Origin: Phormidesmis priestleyi
GTDB taxonomy: Bacteria; Cyanobacteriota; Cyanobacteriia; Phormidesmidales; Phormidesmidaceae
Assembly: GCA_003242115.1 (NCBI GenBank)
Contig: QBMP01000041.1
Location: forward strand, 2,083-10,157
Length of the DNA: 8,075 nucleotides
Direction: 5' to 3'
Shown here: positions 1-5,813 of the stretch, piece after piece
Numbering within the stretch: the stretch's first letter is position 1
Layout of the letters: each line of letters starts with the position of its first letter
The notes under the pieces: model-generated
Database searches by the model: none
What the model saw: only the letters and a program-made list of their open reading frames with translations
Told to the model about the DNA's origin: nothing
Program-made: the position numbers and the translations under genes

Positions 1-57
1 AAGTCTGGACAAGCCATAGCAGTCAGGTTGTTCACGCATAGTAGGCAAAAAATGAAG

Positions 58-113
58 TTAGTAAATCTAGCTGAGTAAAATTATAAACTAATAAATCTAT
101 CTGAGTACAATTA
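58..113. repeat. Two-copy direct repeat, 26 bp at 30-bp period
   Basis: Copy one is 58-83 and copy two is 88-113. The two copies match at 22 of 26 positions, with the shared core TAAATCTA and CTGAGTA. The period is exactly 30 bases. On the minus strand the repeat would encode a repeated decapeptide, but that frame has no other sign of being a gene. The role is unknown. Confidence 0.75.
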
Positions 114-191
114 CGCTTGTAGCGAAAGGCATAAATGTACATGCTTGCACAAAAACTACGAGCTTTTGTACCTGTTTGGTCTTTTTTTTTT

Positions 192-275
192 GCGAAATTG
201 ATCCATTGCCAGCCCGTTCCCGAGGCTTCCTGAGCGAAATTGATCCATTGCCAGCTCATTTCCGAGGCTTCCTGA
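192..275. repeat. Two-copy tandem repeat, 42 bp
   Basis: The units 192-233 and 234-275 abut directly and match at 39 of 42 positions. All three differences lie in the middle, around 214-218 against 256-260, and are transitions (C/T, G/A, C/T). Each unit begins GCGAAATTGATCCATTGCC. The period is a multiple of three, so in one minus-strand frame it encodes a 14-residue peptide twice. That might mean a decayed coding repeat, or might be chance. Confidence 0.85.
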
Positions 276-319
276 CAGTTTTCTCGCAGAATTTCTGCCC
301 GAACGACCGCACTTGCCTA

Positions 320-373
320 CCGTCGAGAAGCCCAGCGATCCCATCTATGATTGGGCGCTGGGCTTCTCGACGG
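320..373. other. Perfect 18-bp inverted repeat (stem-loop)
   Basis: The arms CCGTCGAGAAGCCCAGCG (320-337) and its exact reverse complement (356-373) enclose 18 bases, within which CCCA (340-343) and TGGG (352-355) can extend the stem after a small internal gap. Neither strand has a uridine tract after the stem: A-rich sequence follows on the plus strand and mixed sequence on the minus strand. It is therefore not a standard intrinsic terminator. Candidates are a bidirectional transcription block, a single-strand or lagging-strand initiation structure, or a recombination site. I cannot assign it. Confidence 0.85.
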
Positions 374-427
374 AAAACTAAAAAATGTATGAATAAGTTC
401 TGTACGTACTTTTTATAAATTTATACT

Positions 428-460
428 TCCACCCAAACAGCTAGAAGTAGCTTGGGTGGA
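428..460. other. Bulged stem-loop, 13 paired bases
   Basis: TCCACCCAA (428-436) pairs with TTGGGTGGA (452-460). After a three-base bulge (437-439), GCTA (440-443) pairs with TAGC (448-451) around a GAAG tetraloop. No T tract follows on either strand. It lies 55 bases right of the 18-bp stem, so the two form a pair of strong structures in otherwise unannotated DNA. Confidence 0.7.
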
Positions 461-685
461 TACGAAGATCCGCTGATTAGCTTTAAAGCCTTATGCAGTA
501 GTCACTTCGGGCGATTTTCGGGTGATCGCTGAAATCCTTGCTACACAAAAGTTTCCACTATTGCCGATAAAATCTAATAATAGTTGTAAGCAAAACTATA
601 GGAGTGCCTCGGACGAGTACAAAAGCCGCTGAGCAGTGATCGCCCAACTTCTCAGCCAAAAATGGTCGTCTGCTGCTGACAGCTA

Positions 686-1327
686 CTACTGGCTGAGCTG
701 TCCAGGTACATACGGCTCGATTTCTTGAATTGTATAGGTATCTTCAGGCGGATATATCCCTAGCTGATGCAGCGCCCAAATGTCTTCTGGTGCAAACGTA
801 GGCAGTCTTTCGTTTCCATAAGAATCCATACCACCGAGATAATCGTCTGGAGCCAAGATCCCTTTTTTAAGTTCTTCAATGCCTCCAATACTTTCTGCTA
901 TCGTTCGGTACGACTGTAACCTCAGAGATCGAGCTACATCCATGTCCACATGTTCGCTCAAGGTCTCGCCCCAAGCAGTGGTGTATGTTATGCCGCACAC
1001 ACCCTCAAAATCCATAACAGCCCATTCCTGCCATTGGCCCTCAGAAGTCAGGCCAAATAAGTAGTAGGTCATCTGATGGGTATAGCCCCCTGCTGTACTC
1101 TCATGCTCATGAACGCCGCGTAGAATTATGTTGGTAGCGTCGTCGGGCAGGCATTGTAGCGCGGCCTCTTCTGGTCGAGAAGTTTCAGAAGCGTTAGCGA
1201 TGACAGGAACTCGCGATTGTTCGGCAGACATCTGTATCAGGGAAAGCATACCGCCGCTTGCCGCAACTAAAGCCGCTGTGAAGAGTGATAAGACCACGAG
1301 CAGTATTCTCCTTGTTTTCTTTTTCAT
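686..1327 (-). CDS. Membrane-anchored protein of unknown function
   Basis: This is a 213-residue protein that I do not recognise. I start it at the ATG at 1327, giving MKKKTRR: the basic start is followed by one hydrophobic segment at about residues 8-31, which fits a signal anchor with the remainder outside the cytoplasm. A TTG seven codons upstream (1348) is also open, but it would overlap the preceding stop. The soluble part contains HEHESTAGGYTHQMTYYLFG, two cysteines, and an acidic, proline-rich tail ending in PYVPGQLSQ. No known motif is visible. The ATG lies 10 bases after the stop of the exported M23 peptidase gene, so the two are almost certainly cotranscribed. A job at the envelope alongside that hydrolase, as anchor, inhibitor or transfer-apparatus component, is an inference from context only. 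Confidence 0.75.
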   Translation of the reverse strand: MKKKTRRILLVVLSLFTAALVAASGGMLSLIQMSAEQSRVPVIANASETSRPEEAALQCLPDDATNIILRGVHEHESTAGGYTHQMTYYLFGLTSEGQWQEWAVMDFEGVCGITYTTAWGETLSEHVDMDVARSLRLQSYRTIAESIGGIEELKKGILAPDDYLGGMDSYGNERLPTFAPEDIWALHQLGIYPPEDTYTIQEIEPYVPGQLSQ

Positions 1328-1337
1328 TGCAACGAGC

Positions 1338-3491
1338 CTACCAATCAACTAAGGGATAAGGATCAACGAGTGAACCGTTCATCTGAATTTCAAAGTGCAG
1401 GTGCGGCCCGGTTGAACCGCCCGTCGAACCGCAAAAGCCAATGACATCACCCTGGCTCACCTGATCGCCCGCTTTGACGTTGTACTTGCTGAGGTGAGCA
1501 TAGCGGGTTCTAACGCCCGGTTTGTGCTCAATAATAATGAAATTTCCATAACCGCCAGTGTACGCTGCGCTGACAACTACACCGCCGTCAGAAGCAATTA
1601 TGGGTGTACCTTGAGGCGCTCCAATATCCTGTCCAGTGTGTAACTTGCTGGTTCCATAGATGGGATGTATTCTCCAACCATATGGGCTAGTGAAAGTCCC
1701 ACTGGGCATAGGGTTTATGAAATTTCCAGATGATTTGCCACATTCAGAGACACCTTCTGACGCAATGATTCGATTATAGGCAGCGATTAATTTGTTGCTG
1801 TAATTAGGCTTGCTGCCTACACTTGCGCCTGTCCCACCATGATGCAGCTCCCCCACTCTGCCAAGCAAAGCCTCTCCCTCAAAGCCTTCACCGATTGCCT
1901 GCTTGATTAAGTCATTCTGGTCTTTACGAAAGAAATCGTCCTGAGCTTCAGGTGGAAAGTATTTGTTCAGATCTGCGACAGATACTCCACCACCTCTATC
2001 AGCCTTTGCCAAAAATTGTGCCCCCCCTGCTTTTGGCATGATTATCGCCCGAATATCCTCGCGATAAGTCATATATTGATATCTCCCTAGTGCGTACCCC
2101 CATAGAGGTTGACCCCTTCCTCCTTCACCTCCATATGTGTACGGCCCAACAGAATCGTAGTTATCAATATTGCTCTCGATAGTTTTATACGCATCCGCGA
2201 GTGCTTTGTAGTCAATCCCCCCAGGGCCTTCTCCGCACAGGCCGCCGCCAAAACTAGAACCACTTGGGGTATTTGCTTTAATAAAGTCTGCGACCTCTGG
2301 CGGCGTCTCTGGGCGTAAGTCTTCCCATGCCTCCGGTGCTTCGATGCCGCTCGTCGCGCCCCCCTGCCCGTCAAGCAGTCCGGTAATCACCATGCCTTTT
2401 TCCTTTGTGTTCAGCAAAGGCATCGGAATCGGGCCAAGGAAATAGGGCGTACAGCCCAGATCGTAAAAGGCTCCCTTCACGCATATGTTGAAGTAGAGTC
2501 CAAATTCGCCTGTGCCTTTGGACTCAGTGGTTTTTGTCAGTACGATTTTAAATGCTTTGCCAAAGGGATGCCGCCCAGTAGGCTCCTCCCCGCTGTTGAT
2601 AATCCCCAGCAGCCCTCGCCCGCCTTCGACCATCTGCTGCCCTTGGCCGTCACCCCCTGCAATCCATTGTGCCCCGTGCATTCTCCCTGGCCCTTCCAGC
2701 TCCAGATTAGAGCAGCCCCTTTCTTGAGCGCATTGCACTTCAAAGCCGACCTGATCGCTGCCGGTAATAGAAAACTTGGTCAGTGTCGTTCGATGCTCTT
2801 TCGGCCCATAGGTCACGTCATGCATCGCCGTGACTCCGTTGAAGGTGGCCATCACATCGGAGAGCGCACCCAACTCAATATCAGCGAGTCCTGGAATTTC
2901 AGCGATCGCCAACGTCTGCCAGTTGGCAAAGTTGCCCAAGGCGGTCAAGTCTAAGTTCGGAATTTCGAGGATCGAAAAGTCTCCGAGATACTCACTAATC
3001 TTTAGATCGCCGATCACACTATCGAGCGATATCACTTTTGCCAGCGTTTGCTCCAAGTCTCCGCCAATGATGTCAGCGAGTGCCGGTATTTCTTTCAGCG
3101 TAAAAGCGCCTAGCGATGGCACAGCATCTAGCAGCTCGGATAGGGTCGCTCCCTGCAAAAAAGGGATGTCGGCAATTCTTAGGCTCGGTATATCGAGCCC
3201 TGATAGCTGGGCAATCTGATTGAGATTCAGCTTTTCGGCTTGGAGGCTCGATTGAAAATCTCCAAGCGTGAATACCTCAGCAGGTAGATCACCTGGCAAC
3301 CAGTCTCGTTTTGGATCGTAGCCAAGTTCAACTGCTAGGTCGCCCGCTGAAGCAATAGAACCCGCTTTTTCATAGGCAGGCAACGAGTTAAACGTCACAT
3401 GGGATAAGTCAACAGTGGATACCTCCTGTGCTTGAACAGGTGCTATCCAAAGAAAGAACGATATTAGGAATACAGCAAGTATTTTTAGCAA
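1338..3491 (-). CDS. Exported dual-domain peptidoglycan hydrolase: lysozyme-like plus M23 peptidase
   Basis: This is a 717-residue secreted protein. The start is TTG, since no ATG codon follows until far inside; it opens with a classic signal peptide (MLKILAVFLISFFLWIAPVQA, cut likely after residue 21). Residues ~97-205 hold degenerate repeats built on IP-x-L. Residues ~425-580 look like a lysozyme/transglycosylase fold: IES with candidate catalytic Glu439, then ALGRYQYM around 467-474, reminiscent of the GRYQ motif of lambda-type endolysins. Residues ~595-717 are an M23 (LytM) endopeptidase with zinc ligands His618 and Asp622 (HTGQD) and His699 (HLHFE), plus catalytic-type His666 and His697. 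The enzyme should cleave both glycan strands and peptide crosslinks. Beside relaxase genes, a VirB1-like role in opening the wall for conjugation is likely. No good Shine-Dalgarno precedes the TTG. Confidence 0.9.
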   Translation of the reverse strand: MLKILAVFLISFFLWIAPVQAQEVSTVDLSHVTFNSLPAYEKAGSIASAGDLAVELGYDPKRDWLPGDLPAEVFTLGDFQSSLQAEKLNLNQIAQLSGLDIPSLRIADIPFLQGATLSELLDAVPSLGAFTLKEIPALADIIGGDLEQTLAKVISLDSVIGDLKISEYLGDFSILEIPNLDLTALGNFANWQTLAIAEIPGLADIELGALSDVMATFNGVTAMHDVTYGPKEHRTTLTKFSITGSDQVGFEVQCAQERGCSNLELEGPGRMHGAQWIAGGDGQGQQMVEGGRGLLGIINSGEEPTGRHPFGKAFKIVLTKTTESKGTGEFGLYFNICVKGAFYDLGCTPYFLGPIPMPLLNTKEKGMVITGLLDGQGGATSGIEAPEAWEDLRPETPPEVADFIKANTPSGSSFGGGLCGEGPGGIDYKALADAYKTIESNIDNYDSVGPYTYGGEGGRGQPLWGYALGRYQYMTYREDIRAIIMPKAGGAQFLAKADRGGGVSVADLNKYFPPEAQDDFFRKDQNDLIKQAIGEGFEGEALLGRVGELHHGGTGASVGSKPNYSNKLIAAYNRIIASEGVSECGKSSGNFINPMPSGTFTSPYGWRIHPIYGTSKLHTGQDIGAPQGTPIIASDGGVVVSAAYTGGYGNFIIIEHKPGVRTRYAHLSKYNVKAGDQVSQGDVIGFCGSTGGSTGPHLHFEIQMNGSLVDPYPLVDW

Positions 3492-3764
3492 GGCCGCTAG
3501 CCGAAACGACTCATTACCGGCCAGCCTAATTCAGATCTGTTAAAAATCCTACTGCGGCTAAATTGGCGAAAATCTCTGAGATAGACAAGGAATGTACATA
3601 ATCTTTGTTTTTTGTACAAAACCCAAACCTGGGTCAAGGCTTTTTGTACATTTTTGATTCTTTTTGTACATTTCAGTTCTCTCTCTCTCCGTTTTTGTAC
3701 CAAAACTCCTGATGAATAGATCTTTTTTGACCTTTTTTCGCTTAATAAAAATTAAATGTTTTTT
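3492..3764 (-). promoter_or_regulatory. Upstream control region of the wall-hydrolase operon
   Basis: The 273 bases between the relaxase stop and the hydrolase start hold no credible gene but carry four TTTTTGTAC repeats. A candidate leftward promoter has TTGACC as the -35 box (reverse complement of 3632-3637) and TACAAA about 15 bases further along, inside the repeat at 3609-3618. The spacing is short, so this is tentative. A binding protein on that repeat would cover the -10 box and repress. A CT-rich stretch (3679-3690) and T/A-rich sequence (3724-3766) complete the region. I see no clear terminator for the relaxase operon. Confidence 0.4.
3609..3701. repeat. Cluster of four TTTTTGTAC(A/C) direct repeats, probable operators
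   Basis: Copies start at 3609, 3641, 3661 and 3692. The first three read TTTTTGTACA and the last TTTTTGTACC. A further TGTACA stands at 3593. Start-to-start distances are 32, 20 and 31 bases, close to three, two and three helical turns, so the sites face the same side of the DNA. The first lies in the perfect 12-bp palindrome TTTTGTACAAAA (3610-3621), and the last in the imperfect palindrome GTTTTTGTACCAAAAC (3691-3706). This pattern suits cooperative binding of a dimeric regulator. Related single copies occur at 163-172 (CTTTTGTACC), 616-625 (inverted) and 7399-7408. Confidence 0.7.
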
Positions 3765-4700
3765 TCAAAGCTCTAAGCCGCTTCCAGGCTTCTGCCGAGA
3801 AGAGGTTTCTAGGCCCGCTTCTAGCTGAGCTTTCAACCGTATGCATTCCTCAGGCGATCTCAATAGAACCTCGTCTATCAGAGCGGCTGACTTGGGGTCG
3901 TTCTGGAGCTGATGATATTTCCCCAATCCTGCCAGAGAGTAGGCTTTGCCCAATTTATACCCAGCGATCCCGATGCCGTCAATGCTGTAGCTGATGCCGA
4001 TTTTCTTCCCTTTTCGTTCCTTTACCCGAACCGAGATTTCAGGATATCTAGCCCGCATCTCCAGAATGAACTTGATGAGCGAATCGTTGCCTTCAAGGCA
4101 ACTATCTATAGCGGCCCAGAGCTTTTCCTTTGCCACGGGTTCTCCCGTCCGCTCCTTCATTCGATACTCTCCCGTCGTCAGATTCCTGATGCTGTCTGGG
4201 GATCGAGGTTGCGATCTCGTCAGTCCAAATTTTTGCTCTAGCTCTCTTTCGACAGTGCGTAGCCGGTGTCGGTCAAAGCTATCGTCTACCCACTTTCCCG
4301 CATAGCTAACCGTACTGGCTACCAGATGCCAGTGTTTTTGGGTCGCGTCATGATGCTCTACCCCGAAGTATGGGCATCGGTTATGACCCATCTCGTGAAG
4401 CATCGCTTTTGAAATTGCCGCCATCTGCGATCTCTCAATCTGTCCGCCGTCGCTGGGGGGCAAGCTAATCGAATAGTGGGCAACTATCTTTTCAACCCTG
4501 GAGTTCAGTTGTGCTATTTGCCGCAGGTACTGAGCAAGCTGCTCTGCGGTGCTTCCTGGCATGGTTGAGCAGACCAGGATAGGCCCGACCGATTGATTAG
4601 ATTCAATCGCCGCCTGCTCCTTCTCCGGCTGTTTCCTTGGGTCGAGGACATACCGGCACAGATCTCCTGGGTTACCTCCTCTGGTCACTTTGATCAGCAA
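3765..4700 (-). CDS. MOBP-type relaxase (conjugative mobilization nickase)
   Basis: The protein nicks one strand at the transfer origin and stays covalently attached through tyrosine. With the start I prefer it has 311 residues. Motif I is MLIKVTRGGNPGDLCRYVLD with candidate nucleophile Tyr17. The metal-binding histidine motif is HHDATQKHWHLV (residues 116-127, His116, Asp118, His123, His125), the pattern of the Relaxase/MobA-VirD2 family. The C-terminal part has GISYSIDG...GYKLGKAYSLAGL, seen in other plasmid relaxases of this group. The TTG at 4700 is chosen because GGAGG (reverse complement of 4710-4714) sits nine bases upstream and the family fold begins right there; the frame is open to 4802, but that extension is only the shadow of the overlapping upstream gene. 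The length fits a relaxase domain without primase or helicase. Confidence 0.9.
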   Translation of the reverse strand: MLIKVTRGGNPGDLCRYVLDPRKQPEKEQAAIESNQSVGPILVCSTMPGSTAEQLAQYLRQIAQLNSRVEKIVAHYSISLPPSDGGQIERSQMAAISKAMLHEMGHNRCPYFGVEHHDATQKHWHLVASTVSYAGKWVDDSFDRHRLRTVERELEQKFGLTRSQPRSPDSIRNLTTGEYRMKERTGEPVAKEKLWAAIDSCLEGNDSLIKFILEMRARYPEISVRVKERKGKKIGISYSIDGIGIAGYKLGKAYSLAGLGKYHQLQNDPKSAALIDEVLLRSPEECIRLKAQLEAGLETSSRQKPGSGLEL

Positions 4701-4983
4701 GCCGACATACCTCCGAAATTCTTTCTCTCGCCTCTGATATCGCCTCCCCGTCCATGACAGACTGGGCGATCTCGCGCAGGTCGTCTTTGACTTCTTCCCC
4801 AACGACCTGGGCTTCTATGAGCTGAATCATGAGCATGACTAGCTCTACCAGCATGGCGCGTTCGTATAAATCATTCTTAGTCTTGCGAAGAAGATAGCTG
4901 CTGACAGTCAATCCTTCTGCCTTTGCGCTTTGCTTTATGGTCTCTCTTTCGGACTCGGTACAGTAGATTCTAAGCTTTTTCAT
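4672..4983 (-). CDS. MobC-like relaxosome accessory protein (ribbon-helix-helix)
   Basis: This is a 103-residue protein with a short N-terminal strand and two helices (MKKLRIYCTESERETIKQSA, then GLTVSSYLLR, residues 1-33), the layout of ribbon-helix-helix MobC-type proteins. These bind oriT, help melt the nic region and recruit the relaxase. The rest is helical and acidic (residues ~45-95). The ATG at 4983 is the only sensible start, although no clear Shine-Dalgarno precedes it. The gene overlaps the relaxase by 29 bases and carries its ribosome binding site, so the two are translated as a coupled pair. A perfect -35-like TTGACA lies upstream (reverse complement of 5039-5044), but no well-spaced -10 box accompanies it. 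Confidence 0.8.
   Translation of the reverse strand: MKKLRIYCTESERETIKQSAKAEGLTVSSYLLRKTKNDLYERAMLVELVMLMIQLIEAQVVGEEVKDDLREIAQSVMDGEAISEARERISEVCRLADQSDQRR
4710..4714 (-). promoter_or_regulatory. Shine-Dalgarno site that fixes the relaxase start
   Basis: The minus strand reads GGAGG here, nine bases ahead of TTG at 4700-4698. The site lies inside the coding sequence of the MobC-like gene. It is the best ribosome binding site in the leftward operon and supports the TTG over upstream in-frame codons. Confidence 0.65.
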
Positions 4984-5060
4984 AATAGGGGGTCACTTTG
5001 CCATATCTTGCTGCTTTTTGGAGGGGCTATAAAAGAACTGTCAAAAGCCTGATGGTGGGT

Positions 5061-5205
5061 GGATAATTATCTGGATAATATACGGATAATATACGGATAA
5101 TATACGGATAATATACGGATAATATACGGATAATATACAGATACTATACGGATACTATACGGATAATTATCTGGATAATATACAGATACTATACGGATAA
5201 TATCT
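5061..5205. repeat. Iteron array: thirteen 11/12-bp units, consensus GGATAATATAC
   Basis: Units start at 5061, 5073, 5084, 5095, 5106, 5117, 5128, 5139, 5150, 5161, 5173, 5184 and 5195. Seven are exactly GGATAATATAC. Two are AGATACTATAC and one is GGATACTATAC. The units at 5061 and 5161 are 12 bases (GGATAATTATCT) and contain the perfect palindrome GATAATTATC. The last unit ends in CT. The 11-bp period is close to one helical turn, so a bound protein would line one DNA face. The order of variants suggests that a block of about 100 bp was partly duplicated. Its place between divergent mobilization and ATPase operons fits an oriT, centromere-like or autoregulatory array, like the repeats ahead of stbABC in R388. 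A replication-iteron role is possible, but no Rep gene is present. Confidence 0.95.
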
Positions 5206-5208
5206 ATT

Positions 5209-5229
5209 CCAGGATATACTTCTGATATC
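5209..5229 (-). other. Candidate oriT nic region
   Basis: On the minus strand 5216-5209 reads TATCCTGG, one base from the RP4/VirD2-type nic consensus YATCCTGY. A short inverted repeat, GATAT (5213-5217) with ATATC (5225-5229), sits directly 5' of the site on that strand, as expected next to a MOBP nic. The predicted cut would fall between 5210 and 5209. Caution: the iterons also contain TATCC, so a seven-base match here is weak, and nicking this strand would send the mobilization genes in early. Confidence 0.35.
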
Positions 5230-5239
5230 TGATATGTAG

Positions 5240-5268
5240 TTGGCACGAACAAGATTTGGCGTGATAGT
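5240..5268 (+). promoter_or_regulatory. Predicted promoter of the rightward operon
   Basis: TTGGCA (5240-5245, five of six matches to a sigma70 -35 box) and GATAGT (5263-5268, four of six) are separated by exactly 17 bases. Transcription would begin near 5275, about 64 bases ahead of the first ATG. The promoter lies 35 bases right of the iteron array, so a protein polymerising from the array could repress it. Confidence 0.5.
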
Positions 5269-5338
5269 TTAATTTAAATGCAGAATCTTTCAGCACGTCG
5301 AAATTGTTCCAGTACGATGACTTGCTTTGGCTCTTAAC

Positions 5339-5797
5339 ATGGTTGAGGTTGTACAGCTAGGAAAGCTCAGAAGAACAAAGCCTAGTTCTTCAAGCGCCGA
5401 GAGAATAAGAAAGCTCTTACCTACGATTGAGCACTATCGTAGTGAAGGCTATGGCCTAACTGAGATCTACAGTGCTCTCGTTGAAGAAGGTCTTTGGCCA
5501 AAGACTTTTAATACGTTCAAGTGCTATTACTATAGTGAGCGTCGTGTAAGAGGAGACGCAGCTCAAAAATCCATATGTCAGCAGGGTGAAATTAACGGCA
5601 TTAAGGCTAATGCTGATGTGCCTGCATCGGGAGGCAAGGTAGAAGAAGAAAAGAAAGAAAAAATACAGGTGCCAGATGTAGAATCTTTAACCGGAGTCTC
5701 TGGTAGTGAAAAACCTTCTAAAAAGCGTAGGAAAATAGATTTCTCGGTAACCCTCGAAGAGCATCAAAAGCTGGCAGCATCAAGATTTTACAAATAA
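5339..5797 (+). CDS. Small DNA-binding protein, TraK/StbA-like by position
   Basis: This is a 152-residue protein starting at ATG 5339; an in-frame TTG at 5327 is also open, and neither has a clear Shine-Dalgarno. Residues ~22-68 (ERIRKLLPTIEHYRSEG, TEIYSALVEEGLW, then FNTFKCYYYSERR) form a compact helical unit of the pattern found in oriT-binding TraK-type proteins: a helix, a gly-rich turn, a second helix, then a tF-x-Y helix. The middle (~75-125) is polar and probably unstructured. The basic tail KPSKKRRKIDFSV followed by TLEEHQKLA could be a second DNA contact or a degenerate ribbon-helix-helix. It is first in the operon next to the iterons and is followed 16 bases later by the ATPase, the order of TraK-TraL and StbA-StbB. 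Sequence similarity alone is weak, so the functional name is inferred from context. Confidence 0.7.
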   Translation: MVEVVQLGKLRRTKPSSSSAERIRKLLPTIEHYRSEGYGLTEIYSALVEEGLWPKTFNTFKCYYYSERRVRGDAAQKSICQQGEINGIKANADVPASGGKVEEEKKEKIQVPDVESLTGVSGSEKPSKKRRKIDFSVTLEEHQKLAASRFYK

Positions 5798-5813
5798 GGA
5801 TTAGGAGTCTGTA

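Larger units (their letters stand above)
1..685. other. Left intergenic or decayed region with repeats and stem-loops
   Basis: I find no convincing gene in these 685 bases. Short open frames exist on both strands between 32 and 418, but their sequence mostly comes from two tandem duplications and a homopolymer T run near 182, and none has a recognisable domain. The region holds an approximate 30-bp-period repeat (58-113), a 42-bp tandem repeat (192-275), a perfect 18-bp stem (320-373) and a bulged stem (428-460). Between 461 and 685 there is only a small imperfect direct repeat (TTCGGGCGAT at 506, TTCGGGTGAT at 517) and a possible alternative pairing between GCTGAG at 628, CTCAGC at 651 and GGCTGAG at 691. 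The region may be decayed sequence, a recombination or replication site, or the downstream trailer of the leftward operon; the sequence does not decide. Confidence 0.6.

Noticed and set aside
1..39. 13-codon minus-strand frame starting MREQPDCYG and leaving the left edge
   Set aside because: There is no Shine-Dalgarno and too little sequence to judge whether a gene continues outside the window.
1..77. Open frame from the left edge beginning KSGQAIAVRL, reminiscent of the start of VapB/MazE antitoxins
   Set aside because: Only about 25 codons are visible, the match covers ten residues, and the remaining residues do not continue the family pattern.
32..418. Three short overlapping frames of 62-80 codons
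   Set aside because: All cross the tandem repeats or the T run, overlap each other on both strands, and show no domain or ribosome binding site.
2087..3219. Several frames of 68-129 codons on both strands inside the wall-hydrolase gene
   Set aside because: They are shadows of a gene with a signal peptide and catalytic motifs, and their products are rich in Pro, Ser and Arg as expected for out-of-frame translation.
3621..3645. Plus-strand terminator: ACCCA/TGGGT hairpin followed by a T run
   Set aside because: The stem is only five bases, the T run is separated from it and belongs to a TTTTTGTACA repeat, and no plus-strand gene lies upstream.
3497..3703. 68-codon minus-strand frame upstream of the wall-hydrolase gene, ending six bases before its TTG
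   Set aside because: Its codons are made by the TGTACAAAAA repeats, its TTG start has an AGGAG only two bases away, and it has no recognisable domain. An embedded five-codon ATG frame (3514-3497) could act as a leader for coupling but cannot be supported further.
3912..4305. Two plus-strand frames of 103 and 109 codons opposite the relaxase gene
   Set aside because: They lie antisense to the conserved relaxase motifs and lack any domain of their own.
5018..5044. Leftward promoter for the MobC-like gene based on a perfect TTGACA
   Set aside because: No acceptable -10 box is found 15-19 bases downstream; TTATAG is only about nine bases away.
5061..5205. CRISPR array
   Set aside because: The units are 11-12 bp and directly abutting, with no unique spacers and no cas genes.
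5067..5252. 61-codon minus-strand frame across the iterons
   Set aside because: The sequence is a translation of the repeat itself (Tyr, Ile and Ser rich), with no independent coding sign.
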